Assembly: GCF_015291625.1 (NCBI RefSeq)
Contig: NZ_CP030047.1
Coordinates: 5,952,001 to 6,016,000 of the forward strand
Reading direction: 5' to 3'
Origin: Bradyrhizobium sp. CCBAU 53421
Lineage (GTDB): Bacteria; Pseudomonadota; Alphaproteobacteria; Rhizobiales; Xanthobacteraceae
Length of the DNA: 64,000 nt
The translations under genes were made by a program, and so were the position numbers. Shown one piece after another: positions 8,649 through 16,973 of this stretch (positions are counted from its first letter, which is position 1; each line of letters begins with the position of its first letter). The notes beneath the pieces are model-generated. The model saw only the letters and a list, made by a program, of their open reading frames with translations, had not been told where the DNA came from and did no database searches.

Positions 8649-9305
8649 ATGGCAATTTGCCGCAGGCATTTGCCGATTTACCGTGTCCCCAGTCGTGCGG
8701 ATTGGCGGACAACCACACCCCGACCAAACATATCGTGCGATAAGGGGTCGCCGCTCCGGCCTAGGGAGCGACGGTCCCGCCCAATTGCAGAGCGATCAGC
8801 TCACTCGAAAACAGGTGAAATTCGGAATAGCAACGCCACAATCGCGAAAGCAAAATTGAGGCCCGCGTTGACCAATCGAGACGGCACGCTTGAGCGACAA
8901 ACCATCAAAGGCTTTCTCGGGATTGAGAGCTCCGATGACGGGCTGGCATTTAGAGTTGATGTTGACGCCGATCATGGATCGGCAATTTGGACGATTCCCT
9001 ACAAGCACGCGATCTGGTTGGCCCAGGCGATACTGGAGATTTCGCCCGTCGCTGTTGGCAGGCAGACTGCCGGCGGCGCTGTGGAAGGGACTAATCTCGT
9101 CGGTGAGCGTCTCAACGTGGAGAGAACCCGCGTGCTTGTGAAGGTGCGCTCCGATCATGCTGCGATCTCCGCTCAGGGCGCTTGGTCGTCCGACAAGACA
9201 CCGGGCACCACAATTCTTATGGTCGACCAGTCGATCGCCGCGGATTTGGTCGAGCAACTCGGCGCGTTCCTGGCCTCGGCTCAGGCTCTCTCTCGACCAT
9301 CGTAG
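8649..9305 (+). CDS. hypothetical protein
   Basis: An open frame of 218 residues. The first 80 residues are Arg/Pro-rich and look non-coding. From about residue 90 the sequence is balanced (FLGIESSDDGLAFRVDVDAD, AIWTIPYKHAIWLAQAILE), with likely alternating strands and helices, so the true start may lie well inside, for example at a GTG/TTG near 8870-8900. The C-terminal segment MVDQSIAADLVEQLGAFLAS is helical. No known family is recognised. It is followed by a 360-base gap before the acetyltransferase gene. Confidence 0.5.
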   Translation: MAICRRHLPIYRVPSRADWRTTTPRPNISCDKGSPLRPRERRSRPIAERSAHSKTGEIRNSNATIAKAKLRPALTNRDGTLERQTIKGFLGIESSDDGLAFRVDVDADHGSAIWTIPYKHAIWLAQAILEISPVAVGRQTAGGAVEGTNLVGERLNVERTRVLVKVRSDHAAISAQGAWSSDKTPGTTILMVDQSIAADLVEQLGAFLASAQALSRPS

Positions 9306-9664
9306 TCGGTCTCACAATTGCGGAAACAGCGCGCTCGAAGCACGATGGCTGCCAGAGCGTCTCGCGCCGGAGCGCCGGCGGCAGCCGAAAGCTGGCCGGT
9401 CACAGCTCCCCTCGGCACAGTCGCGCCGAAGGCACAAGTCGCAGGAGTGGGTAACCAGAAAGGGTCCGCAGATAGGTCGAATTCCAGATATAGTACTGCC
9501 ATCCGCCCGGCCGAGGCGACGGTCACAGACGCCCAATGGCGTGGCCGCCAGAAGGATACGTGTGTGACCAGGCCCGCCCGATCATGGGATTATGCGCGAT
9601 CATTGCAGCAGGATCCTTGTTCTCTCATCAAAGCGCGCTTGCGGCCCCCTGGCGTTGAACAAGA
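9306..9664. other. intergenic region, no gene seen
   Basis: About 360 bases between two plus-strand genes. Overlapping frames on both strands are Arg/Ser-rich and unlike proteins. It presumably holds the promoter of the 9665 gene. Confidence 0.3.
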
Positions 9665-10831
9665 ATGAGCATGCCCGATGCCGTCACCGATGTGAGCCTG
9701 GAGGCCTTGAAGAGCATTGCCTGGCTTGAGACTGCGTGGAAGGAGCTCGAAGCTCGGGCCGCCCACTCGTTCTTCTTGTCTTGGCTCTGGATCGGCACTT
9801 GGCTACGGCATATTCCGGATGGCACGCAACCGCACGTCCTCGTAGCACGGTCGTCAGGCAAGATCGTCGGGTTGGCGATCATTGGCCGGCGGAGAGCCTG
9901 GAGTCTTGGGCCGCATGCGCGGGCACGTTGGCTGCTCAATGAATCGGGAGATGCCCGTTTCGACCGGCTGTTCATCGAGTGCAACAGCATTCTTGCCGAG
10001 CAACCGGACACCATTATCCCGGCAGGTCTCGACGCGCTGACGTCCCATTTGCGCCGGTCGGACCAGCTGGTACTTTCCGGAATTGATACGGACCTCGAGT
10101 TGGCCGCTTGCCGCGCGGCGGGCCAGGCTGGGCTCGTTAGCGAGGAGAAACACGCCGATACCGCCTTGTGGGTTGATTTCGCGAAAGTCCGTCAGCAAAA
10201 GAAGGATTATCGCGCCACACTGGGCCGCAGCACTCGCCAGGCCGTGAGCCGGGCCATGAGGCTGTACGCCGAACGAGGCCCCCTTGAATTCCGGATCATG
10301 GAAACGACGACGGAAGCCTTGGCTGCGTTCGATCTGCTGAGCGACTTTCATCGGTCGCGATGGGGACGCAAGGGGGCTTTCGCCAATCCGGGCTTCCGTC
10401 CGTTCCACGAGGATCTCATCGCGCGCGGAATACCCACAGGAGCGGTCCGCATCTCACGGACGCTGGTTGGCGGCCAGACGATTGGGGTCGTGTACAACTT
10501 CGTGCATGACGGCCGAGTCCTGAACTACCAAAGCGGCTTTCTCTATGAAAGCGATGGCCGGCTCAAGCCCGGGCTCGTCAGCCATGTGCTGGCTATCGAG
10601 GAGAGCATCGCGCGCGGGGAACGCGGCTACGACTTCCTGGCTGGTGGCGCGGGACACAAGGCCCATCTGGCAAATAGCGAGTATGCCATGAAGTGGATCG
10701 CGATCGGCAGAGACGGTCCAGAACGCCACATCGAGGCGAAGCTCCGCGAGGCCAAACGGACGCTACGAACGATCGCCACGAACCTGCCAAAGAAGAAGCT
10801 GCGGCTCTTCGGGTCAGCAAATGCAAATTGA
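9665..10831 (+). CDS. GNAT-family acetyltransferase, CelD/BcsL type
   Basis: 388 residues with the two-lobed layout of CelD/BcsL-like acyltransferases: an N-terminal lobe (about 15-140; HSFFLSWLWIGTWLRHI) and a C-terminal GNAT lobe (about 180-350) with IGVVYNFVHDGRVLNYQSGF and KPGLVSHVLAIEESIARGER, which corresponds to the acetyl-CoA side. Family members are found in cellulose and EPS gene clusters and are thought to acylate sugars or precursors. The substrate is not predictable here. Its position inside the EPS locus supports a role in polymer decoration (inference). Confidence 0.8.
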   Translation: MSMPDAVTDVSLEALKSIAWLETAWKELEARAAHSFFLSWLWIGTWLRHIPDGTQPHVLVARSSGKIVGLAIIGRRRAWSLGPHARARWLLNESGDARFDRLFIECNSILAEQPDTIIPAGLDALTSHLRRSDQLVLSGIDTDLELAACRAAGQAGLVSEEKHADTALWVDFAKVRQQKKDYRATLGRSTRQAVSRAMRLYAERGPLEFRIMETTTEALAAFDLLSDFHRSRWGRKGAFANPGFRPFHEDLIARGIPTGAVRISRTLVGGQTIGVVYNFVHDGRVLNYQSGFLYESDGRLKPGLVSHVLAIEESIARGERGYDFLAGGAGHKAHLANSEYAMKWIAIGRDGPERHIEAKLREAKRTLRTIATNLPKKKLRLFGSANAN

Positions 10832-10845
10832 GGCCACCCAACTGC

Positions 10846-12513
10846 TCAAACGTTGTCAATGGCCTCAATATGTACTCCTTTCACCGCCCTTCCAGATGGA
10901 TCATCCATGCTCGCAAATTGCTGCGACCAGAGAAACGCGGTTGGCGTCGAACACGCGATCGAGGGACCGACCGGGACGGTTAGGCAGGCTGTCGGATTCC
11001 TGAAAATGCTGTCAAAGATGGTCCTGTAGAAGTATCCCTCCTTCGAGGTCGGCGTCTGCTTCGGAAAGCGTTTGTCCGCCTCTGCGAGCATCTGCTCCGA
11101 GACTTTACCTTCGGCGTGATTCCTCAAGCACTCGATCCAGCTGTACCCCACTCCGTCTGAAAACTGTTCCTTTTGACGCCATAGGATCTCCTGCGGCAAC
11201 AGGTCGGTAAAAGCTTCCCGCAATATGCCCTTCTCGATCTTCGCACCGGGGCACATTTTTTCGGCAGGGTTTATCGACATCGCGTAGTCCAGGAATTCCT
11301 TGTCCAGGAACGGTACACGCGCTTCGACCCCCCAAGCAGCGGTTGCCTTGTTCGCGCGACAGCAGTCGTACCTGCTCAGCGCAAAGAGCTTCCGAACAGT
11401 CTCCTCATGGAATTCTTCTGCTGATGGCGCCATGTGGAAGTAGAGATAGCCGCCAAATACCTCGTCAGCGCCTTCTCCAGACAGCACCATCTTGATGCCC
11501 ATTGCCTTGATCTTGCGCGCCATAAGATACATCGGCGTACCGGCACGAATGGTGGTGACATCGAAGGTTTCCAGGTGCCGGATCACATCGGGCAATGCGT
11601 CCAACCCGTCTTGCACGGTGAATACAACTTCATGATGGACCGTGCCGATGTGAGCCGCCACCTTGCGCGCGTACTTCATGTCGGGCGAATTTTCCAAGCC
11701 CACGGAGAACGAGTGCAGCCTTGGCCACCAAGCCTCCTCGGTCTCCCCCGACTCGATCCGCTTGAAGCGGTGCCGTGCCGCAAGCGCTGCGATGAGCGAG
11801 GAATCGAGCCCACCAGAAATAAGTACCCCGTAAGGTACGTCGCACATCATTTGCTGTTTGACTGCGGTTTCGAGTGAAGTCCGTAGCTCGTGCAACGACG
11901 CCTTCTTGGTTGGAAACGCATGCGCCCACTCCGGATCATACCACCGGACAAATTCGCGGGCTTTGCCGCTATAGTAATGTCCCGGCGGAAACTCCTGGAT
12001 CGTCTCGCACACCGGATCGAGAGCTTTCATTTCGCTGGCGACATATGTTGCGCCGTCCCCGCTCCATCCGATATAAAGCGGCACTATGCCGATGTGGTCC
12101 CGGGCGACGAAGAAATCGCCGGTACGTTCATCGAAGAGGGCAAACGCAAAAATGCCGCTCAGCATCTTGCACAGAGCTGGTCCGTACTCGTCGTAGAGAT
12201 ACAGGATAATTTCGCAGTCTGATTTCGTTTTCCAGTCGTGCGGCCGCTTCAGCGCGTCGCGCAGAGCGACATGGTTGTAGATCTCTCCATTCACAGCCAA
12301 CGCCCGCCCCGCGACAACGTCGAGAAGGGGCTGAGCTCCGTGCTCCACATCGACGATGGAAAGGCGCTCATGCGCGAGCATCGCGCGTTCGCTGGAATAA
12401 ATGCCACTCCAGTCCGGTCCACGGTGCCTGACCGTCTTCGCCATCTCCAGCGCCAGGCTGCGCGCCGATTCAAACGATTCCCTATATTCGAATATGCCGA
12501 CGAATCCGCACAA
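10846..12513 (-). CDS. asnB: asparagine synthetase (glutamine-hydrolysing)
   Basis: Makes Asn from Asp using glutamine and ATP. The TTG at 12513 is the likely start, because it puts the nucleophile Cys at position 2 (CGFVGIF, exposed after Met removal); GGAGGGG lies upstream. The resulting 555 residues match the E. coli AsnB length of about 554. The glutaminase domain has HRGPDWSG and NGEIYNH. The synthetase domain has the PP-loop LISGGLDSSL and the LSGEGADEVFGGY motif. The frame stays open upstream to 12969 but that part is not family-like. It may supply Asn or, given the locus, amidate a sugar acid; the close AsnB length favours Asn. Confidence 0.92.
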   Translation of the reverse strand: MCGFVGIFEYRESFESARSLALEMAKTVRHRGPDWSGIYSSERAMLAHERLSIVDVEHGAQPLLDVVAGRALAVNGEIYNHVALRDALKRPHDWKTKSDCEIILYLYDEYGPALCKMLSGIFAFALFDERTGDFFVARDHIGIVPLYIGWSGDGATYVASEMKALDPVCETIQEFPPGHYYSGKAREFVRWYDPEWAHAFPTKKASLHELRTSLETAVKQQMMCDVPYGVLISGGLDSSLIAALAARHRFKRIESGETEEAWWPRLHSFSVGLENSPDMKYARKVAAHIGTVHHEVVFTVQDGLDALPDVIRHLETFDVTTIRAGTPMYLMARKIKAMGIKMVLSGEGADEVFGGYLYFHMAPSAEEFHEETVRKLFALSRYDCCRANKATAAWGVEARVPFLDKEFLDYAMSINPAEKMCPGAKIEKGILREAFTDLLPQEILWRQKEQFSDGVGYSWIECLRNHAEGKVSEQMLAEADKRFPKQTPTSKEGYFYRTIFDSIFRNPTACLTVPVGPSIACSTPTAFLWSQQFASMDDPSGRAVKGVHIEAIDNV

Positions 12514-13033
12514 GGTGTTTAGCCCCTCCGATGCCGGCTGATATGCCTCACTACAATCAGCGCTTGCCCTGAACTGAAATGCCCAAGAGTGGCATTGAAT
12601 TCGCTGGCCGAACAGCGCACCATCCGAAGTAACCAAAATGCGTTGAGAGGCCGTCTGGGGCAGATGCCGTGCTGTGCCCTCAGGCCAACCGGCAGAACCG
12701 GTGTGCGACGGACGATGCGGACGGACGCCCTGGTCGAGCGAGACGATCCTTGCGTGACGGTGAGGTTGTCGGCGGCACCCCCTACCGCGGGCCGTCTCCT
12801 CATTGAGGGCCCAACTAGGGCATGGACTCGTAACGCGCGATGTTTGGTCCGCACACCACATGCTATAACCGGATATAGAGGTATGCTCCAAGGTCAGTCG
12901 ACCCAGAACTACCTGCTGCTGCCTACGGCGCACAGCAATATTGCCGCCGTCGAACGGCGGATACGCCATCGCGTCCTGTAGCAGTAGGGAGCGAACCCGC
13001 CATCTGAAGCGGATTTAAAACCGACGAGCCCTC
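12514..13033. other. intergenic region, no gene seen
   Basis: About 520 bases upstream of asnB. The asnB frame is open through most of it but has no conserved content. It should contain the asnB promoter; a TATAACCGGATATAG stretch at 12861-12875 is the most AT-rich spot. Confidence 0.35.
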
Positions 13034-13945
13034 TCATCCGCACTTTGACAGCATCTTTTGGAGTATTGCCTCAACCGGCTGCGGCGAAATCCCAAGTTCG
13101 ACAAGGCCAGGCGACGACACTGTATCGATCTGCATCAGCTCCACCTGATTGCGCGTGAGAATCGGGTTCGGGAGTACTTCGGAAGCCCATGCCAGGGCGT
13201 GCCAAACGGCCAGCGGGATCGGGACCAGGATGGGCGCAAGGCCAGCCTGACGCGCGACGATTGCGACCAATTCTTCGTAGGAATAAACGCGAGGGCCGCC
13301 ACACTCGAAGATCGTCGGTTGCGTCTCGGCTCGCTGGATGATCCGGACAGTCGCCTCAGCCACATCTTCCACGTAGGCTGGCTGCAGTTTCATCGAGCCG
13401 CGGCCGAACATCGGATAGATCGGCAGCCGGCGGAGAAGGTTGAGGATTGTCGTAAGAAAGGCATCGTCCGGTCCGAACATGACGGCTGGTCGGATGATAT
13501 GTGCGCCGGCAAACGTAGCCCTGACCACCAGTTCACCTTCGCCGCGCGCTCGGATGTACCGCGATCGAGACGCGGCATCGGCGCCGATGCCTGACAAGTG
13601 AACGAGTCTTTTGACTCCGGCCCGGTGCGCTTGGGCCGCTACCCGTTGGGCGGACTCTACATGAACGGAATGAAACGTCTCACGTCCGTGCTCGACGTAA
13701 AGGCTGACGGTGTTGACAGCGGCATAAGCGCCGGCAAGCGCATTTGCGACAGACCGTTCGTCCTGAATATCGGCCCGGACGAACAGAAGTTGGGAATCAT
13801 GCGGGCCAAACTGACTGCGCCCGCGATCTGGATGCCTTGACGCGATCCGGACGGGAAACTCGTGATCGCGCAGATGCTGAACGATGCGGCGGCCGAGAAA
13901 GCCGGTTCCGCCGAATACGGTGACGGTGCGACCGTTCGTTGTCAT
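13034..13945 (-). CDS. NAD(P)-binding SDR-like protein, complex I NDUFA9-like
   Basis: An atypical short-chain dehydrogenase: the Rossmann motif VTVFGGTGFLGRRIV is near the N-terminus, with later features typical of the NDUFA9 group (VKRLVHLSGIGAD, IRPAVMFGPDDAFL, LQPAYVEDVAEA). The classic YxxxK is not kept, as usual in this group, whose bacterial members are mostly uncharacterised oxidoreductases or quinone-related proteins. The start is uncertain: ATG 13945 gives the normal short leader; ATG 13975 and TTG 14023 are also in frame. Confidence 0.85.
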   Translation of the reverse strand: MTTNGRTVTVFGGTGFLGRRIVQHLRDHEFPVRIASRHPDRGRSQFGPHDSQLLFVRADIQDERSVANALAGAYAAVNTVSLYVEHGRETFHSVHVESAQRVAAQAHRAGVKRLVHLSGIGADAASRSRYIRARGEGELVVRATFAGAHIIRPAVMFGPDDAFLTTILNLLRRLPIYPMFGRGSMKLQPAYVEDVAEATVRIIQRAETQPTIFECGGPRVYSYEELVAIVARQAGLAPILVPIPLAVWHALAWASEVLPNPILTRNQVELMQIDTVSSPGLVELGISPQPVEAILQKMLSKCG

Positions 13946-14067
13946 CCTTTGATCTTGCTCGAGAGACCGCGCCATAGGCCGAGCCGAAGCTGACGTCAGG
14001 GCGATGGCCGTCTGTCGGAACAATACCCTCTGGCAGCGACGGTTGGAATGCAGGCCGCTTCGATCCG

Positions 14068-14436
14068 CTATTGGACGGAAGCCGGAAGTAAAGGTCGAGC
14101 GAAGCTGAGTTCGTGCCCGTCGGGGTCAGCTAGGTGGAAAAAGCGCTCACCCCATTCGGCATCGCGGGGCACAGTCGCCGGCTGGTACCCCGCCGCGAGC
14201 GCGCGTTCGTAAAGTGCGTCAACATCGGTGACGTAGAAGATGACCCGACCCCACCAGGACCAGCGTCGTTCGGCAGGTTGGTCGATGAGGTTGAGGTAGC
14301 TCAAACCTGCTCGAAAGCTGGTGAGCGGTGACCATTCGCCGCCATGCAGGACCTCAAATCCCAGGGCTCGGTAGAATGAGACAGCTCGTGGCATGTCATG
14401 GGTGCCCAGCGTGAGCGCGCTGATCCCCTCGATCAT
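14068..14436 (-). CDS. VOC/glyoxalase-family protein
   Basis: A 122-residue single vicinal-oxygen-chelate domain. The N-terminal half has LGTHDMPRAVSFYRALGFEV and the C-terminal half VIFYVTDVDALYERALAAGY and FFHLADPDGHELSFARPL, the usual pattern with a Glu metal ligand near the end. Members bind metal and act as lyases, dioxygenases or resistance proteins; the substrate is unknown. The ATG at 14436 is chosen because GGGGAG precedes it at eight bases. Confidence 0.85.
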   Translation of the reverse strand: MIEGISALTLGTHDMPRAVSFYRALGFEVLHGGEWSPLTSFRAGLSYLNLIDQPAERRWSWWGRVIFYVTDVDALYERALAAGYQPATVPRDAEWGERFFHLADPDGHELSFARPLLPASVQ

Positions 14437-14698
14437 GGCCAAAACTCCCCTGTTCTATCTCCCTACGCCATTTGTAGTCGTGGCCCAGAGATTAACCTCT
14501 CATGTGTGTCGAACGGCGAGCAAGTCAACGCCGAACGCCCCTTTCCTTGCGTCGCCGCTCTAGACGAGCGGTAGATGCCCAAACTGCTCGAACCGAAAGC
14601 GCTGACGCTCTAAACTCTCCATCGCGCCGGCCAAACATCAAGTCCAGGCGCCCACACAACCAATCGATCCCAGTGGCACCCGCGAGAAGGAGCGGAGC

Positions 14699-15181
14699 AT
14701 GAAGGGCGATAAAGACGTTATCGAATACCTCAACAAAGCGCTGCGCCACGAGCTCACCGCGGTGAACCAGTACTGGCTGCACTACCGCCTGCTCGACAAT
14801 TGGGGCTACAAGGTGCTGGCCAAGGCGTGGCGCGAGGAATCGATTGAAGAGATGCAGCATGCAGACAAGCTCATCGAACGCATCATCTTCCTCGATGGAT
14901 CTCCCAATATGCAGACGCTGGAATCCCTTCATATCGGGAAGACCGTGAAGGCCGTGCTCGATAGCGACTTGCAAGCCGAATTGTCGGCGCGCTCCCTCTA
15001 CGCTGAAGCTGCGACCCATTGCCATCAGGTCAAAGACTACGTGACACGGGATCTGTTTGAGCAACTCATGCACGATGAGGAAGAGCATATCGATTTTCTG
15101 GAAACCCAGATCGAACTCGTCGCGAGGATCGGCCTCGAGCTATATGCCCAGCGTCATATCGGAGAGCTCGACAAGGACTAA
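14699..15181 (+). CDS. bfr: bacterioferritin
   Basis: An iron-storage protein that forms a 24-subunit haem-containing shell and oxidises Fe(II). The 160 residues carry the full ferroxidase set at standard numbering: E18, E51, H54, E94, E127 and H130, with Y25 nearby. The haem-ligand Met is at M52 (EEMQHAD). The ribosome binding site AGGAG lies seven bases before the ATG. It appears monocistronic and is unrelated to the EPS genes around it. Confidence 0.97.
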   Translation: MKGDKDVIEYLNKALRHELTAVNQYWLHYRLLDNWGYKVLAKAWREESIEEMQHADKLIERIIFLDGSPNMQTLESLHIGKTVKAVLDSDLQAELSARSLYAEAATHCHQVKDYVTRDLFEQLMHDEEEHIDFLETQIELVARIGLELYAQRHIGELDKD

Positions 15182-15508
15182 AGTACCAACGACTGCTTTT
15201 GGCCCATCGCGACATATCGCGCTGCGGCTCCAACTTGGTCGCTATTGGAGCAAAGCGGGGGTAGTCACCAGTCACATGACGCCGCCGGGTTTATAGGTAC
15301 ACGGCCTAATTCAGTCATCTCGTAGATGCGACCTTGGCTCGATCGTTCGCGGACGAGAACGCCTGGTACACCGGTCCGTTCAACGGCGACCCACCCTGTT
15401 GCCTTAGGGCCGTACCACATCTGGGCGGCGATGCCCCGACCCGGATTGCGACACGATCGATCCGGGCCTTTCCAACATCCGCTCTTGGACTTGCCTGGCC
15501 GCGGCTTC
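15182..15508. other. intergenic region between convergent genes
   Basis: About 330 bases between bfr (plus) and the HlyD-like gene (minus). Only chance frames are seen. A perfect hairpin at its right end is listed separately. Confidence 0.35.
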
Positions 15509-15537
15509 GCTCCGGCGGGACGATGGCCCGCCGGAGC
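15509..15537 (-). terminator. hairpin after the HlyD-like gene
   Basis: A perfect 11-bp inverted repeat (GCTCCGGCGGG/CCCGCCGGAGC) with a seven-base loop, 12 bases beyond the HlyD-like stop. There is no T-run on the minus strand, so termination is likely but not certain. Confidence 0.5.
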
Positions 15538-15548
15538 AAAACGACTTC

Positions 15549-16973
15549 TCACCGTTCCCGCAACGCTTCCTGCTTGTACCTCGCCAGCGGCGAGAGCAGG
15601 TAGCTGATGATCCTGCGCGTACCGGTCTTGATCTCGACCGTCACCGCCATGCCCGGGCCGAGCTTGACGAGCTTGTCCTCCACCTGCATGTGCGTCCGGT
15701 CGAGCGACACGCGCGCGGCATATTCCAGCTCCTGACCTTTCGGCTCGCTGCTGCTCTGCGTGGCGCCCGACGGGTGGTCATTCGCGCCCTGCATCCTGTC
15801 GCGCGTAATGGCATCCGTCGACACGCTGAGCACGTCGCCGTGAAGCAGTCCGTAGCGCGTGAAGTTGAAGGTATCGATCTTGATCTCCGCCGCCTGCCCC
15901 GGATGGACGAATCCGATATCGCGGTTGGAGAGCATGGCCTCGATCTCGAGCTGGCTCTCGCTGGGGACCACCACCGCGAGCGCCTGAGCCGGGGTCACTA
16001 CGCCGCCCACCGTATGAACGGCAAGTTGCTGCACGACCCCGTCGACTGGCGCGGTCAGACGCTGGAGCTTCGTGCGCCGATCCGCCTTGATCACCTCCTG
16101 CGCCGCGCTGGCAGCCTTCTGCTCGGCCTTCGCAAGTGCGTCATAGGTCGCGCGGCGATACTCCGCGGCAGCCTTTTCCTTGGTCTCCTTCAGGAGCGCG
16201 ATCGCCGCATCGGCTTCGCGCAGCCGGCTCTTCTGCAGCACAAGATCCTGCTGCATGGCGACCAGCTCCTGATACTCGGATAGATAGACGACCTTGGAAG
16301 CCAGCGCCTTGTCGACGAGGCCCTTGCGGATATCGACCCTCTCCTGCAGCACGGGAATGGTTGCTTCCAGCTTGGCAACACTCGCCGATGTCGTCTCTCG
16401 CTCCGCCTCCTTCTGCCCTTGCTGCCGCTCGATTTCAGAAAGCTTGGCATTCTGCTCGGCGCGCTCGCTGATCAGGAACTGGCGATGCATCTCGATCTCG
16501 GCGGCGCTTGCGTTTTGCGGTGCATGGAAAGCGGTGAGCGGATCGGCTGCGAGGGCCGCCCGCAAACGCGCTGCGTCGAGTTCGGCCGCCAGCAGATCGC
16601 TCTTCTGGCGCTCCTGGTCGGCTTCCGTCATCGTCGGGTCGAGCTCGATCAGAACGTCCCCGGCCTTCACGCTCTGGCCGTCGCGGACCTTGATGGCACG
16701 GACCACACCCGTCTCGAACGGCTGGATCAGCTTGGTGCGGCCGCCGGGCACGATCTTGCCGGTCGCCGTGGCGACGATATCAACACTGCCGAGCGTCGCC
16801 CATAGCAGCGCGATGCAGAACATTGCGATGATGCTCGCTCCGATCGCACGCCCGATCGGTGACGGTGGCGATTCGGCGATTTCGAGCGCCGCCGGCAGAA
16901 ATGCAAGCTCATGCTCCCGGCGCCGAAGTTCGCGTCTCGGAAACGGGACGATGTTGCGACTAGCGGACGTCAT
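15549..16973 (-). CDS. type I secretion membrane-fusion protein, HlyD family
   Basis: The periplasmic adaptor linking the ABC exporter to an outer-membrane channel. From the ATG at 16973 (474 residues): a short cytoplasmic N-terminus, one membrane segment (about 45-65; IGASIIAMFCIALLWATLGS), a lipoyl/barrel half (GKIVPGGRTKLIQPFETGVV), a long coiled-coil (about 130-310), then the return strands (RLTAPVDGVVQQLAVHTVGG) and a C-terminal beta domain. Its start overlaps the exporter stop by 14 bases, so the two are co-translated. No TolC-like gene is in the window, so the outer-membrane partner must be encoded elsewhere. Confidence 0.93.
   Translation of the reverse strand: MTSASRNIVPFPRRELRRREHELAFLPAALEIAESPPSPIGRAIGASIIAMFCIALLWATLGSVDIVATATGKIVPGGRTKLIQPFETGVVRAIKVRDGQSVKAGDVLIELDPTMTEADQERQKSDLLAAELDAARLRAALAADPLTAFHAPQNASAAEIEMHRQFLISERAEQNAKLSEIERQQGQKEAERETTSASVAKLEATIPVLQERVDIRKGLVDKALASKVVYLSEYQELVAMQQDLVLQKSRLREADAAIALLKETKEKAAAEYRRATYDALAKAEQKAASAAQEVIKADRRTKLQRLTAPVDGVVQQLAVHTVGGVVTPAQALAVVVPSESQLEIEAMLSNRDIGFVHPGQAAEIKIDTFNFTRYGLLHGDVLSVSTDAITRDRMQGANDHPSGATQSSSEPKGQELEYAARVSLDRTHMQVEDKLVKLGPGMAVTVEIKTGTRRIISYLLSPLARYKQEALRER

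Noticed and set aside
12514..12969. N-terminal extension of asnB to a start at 12969
   Set aside because: The added residues have no family character and would put the essential Cys far from the N-terminus.
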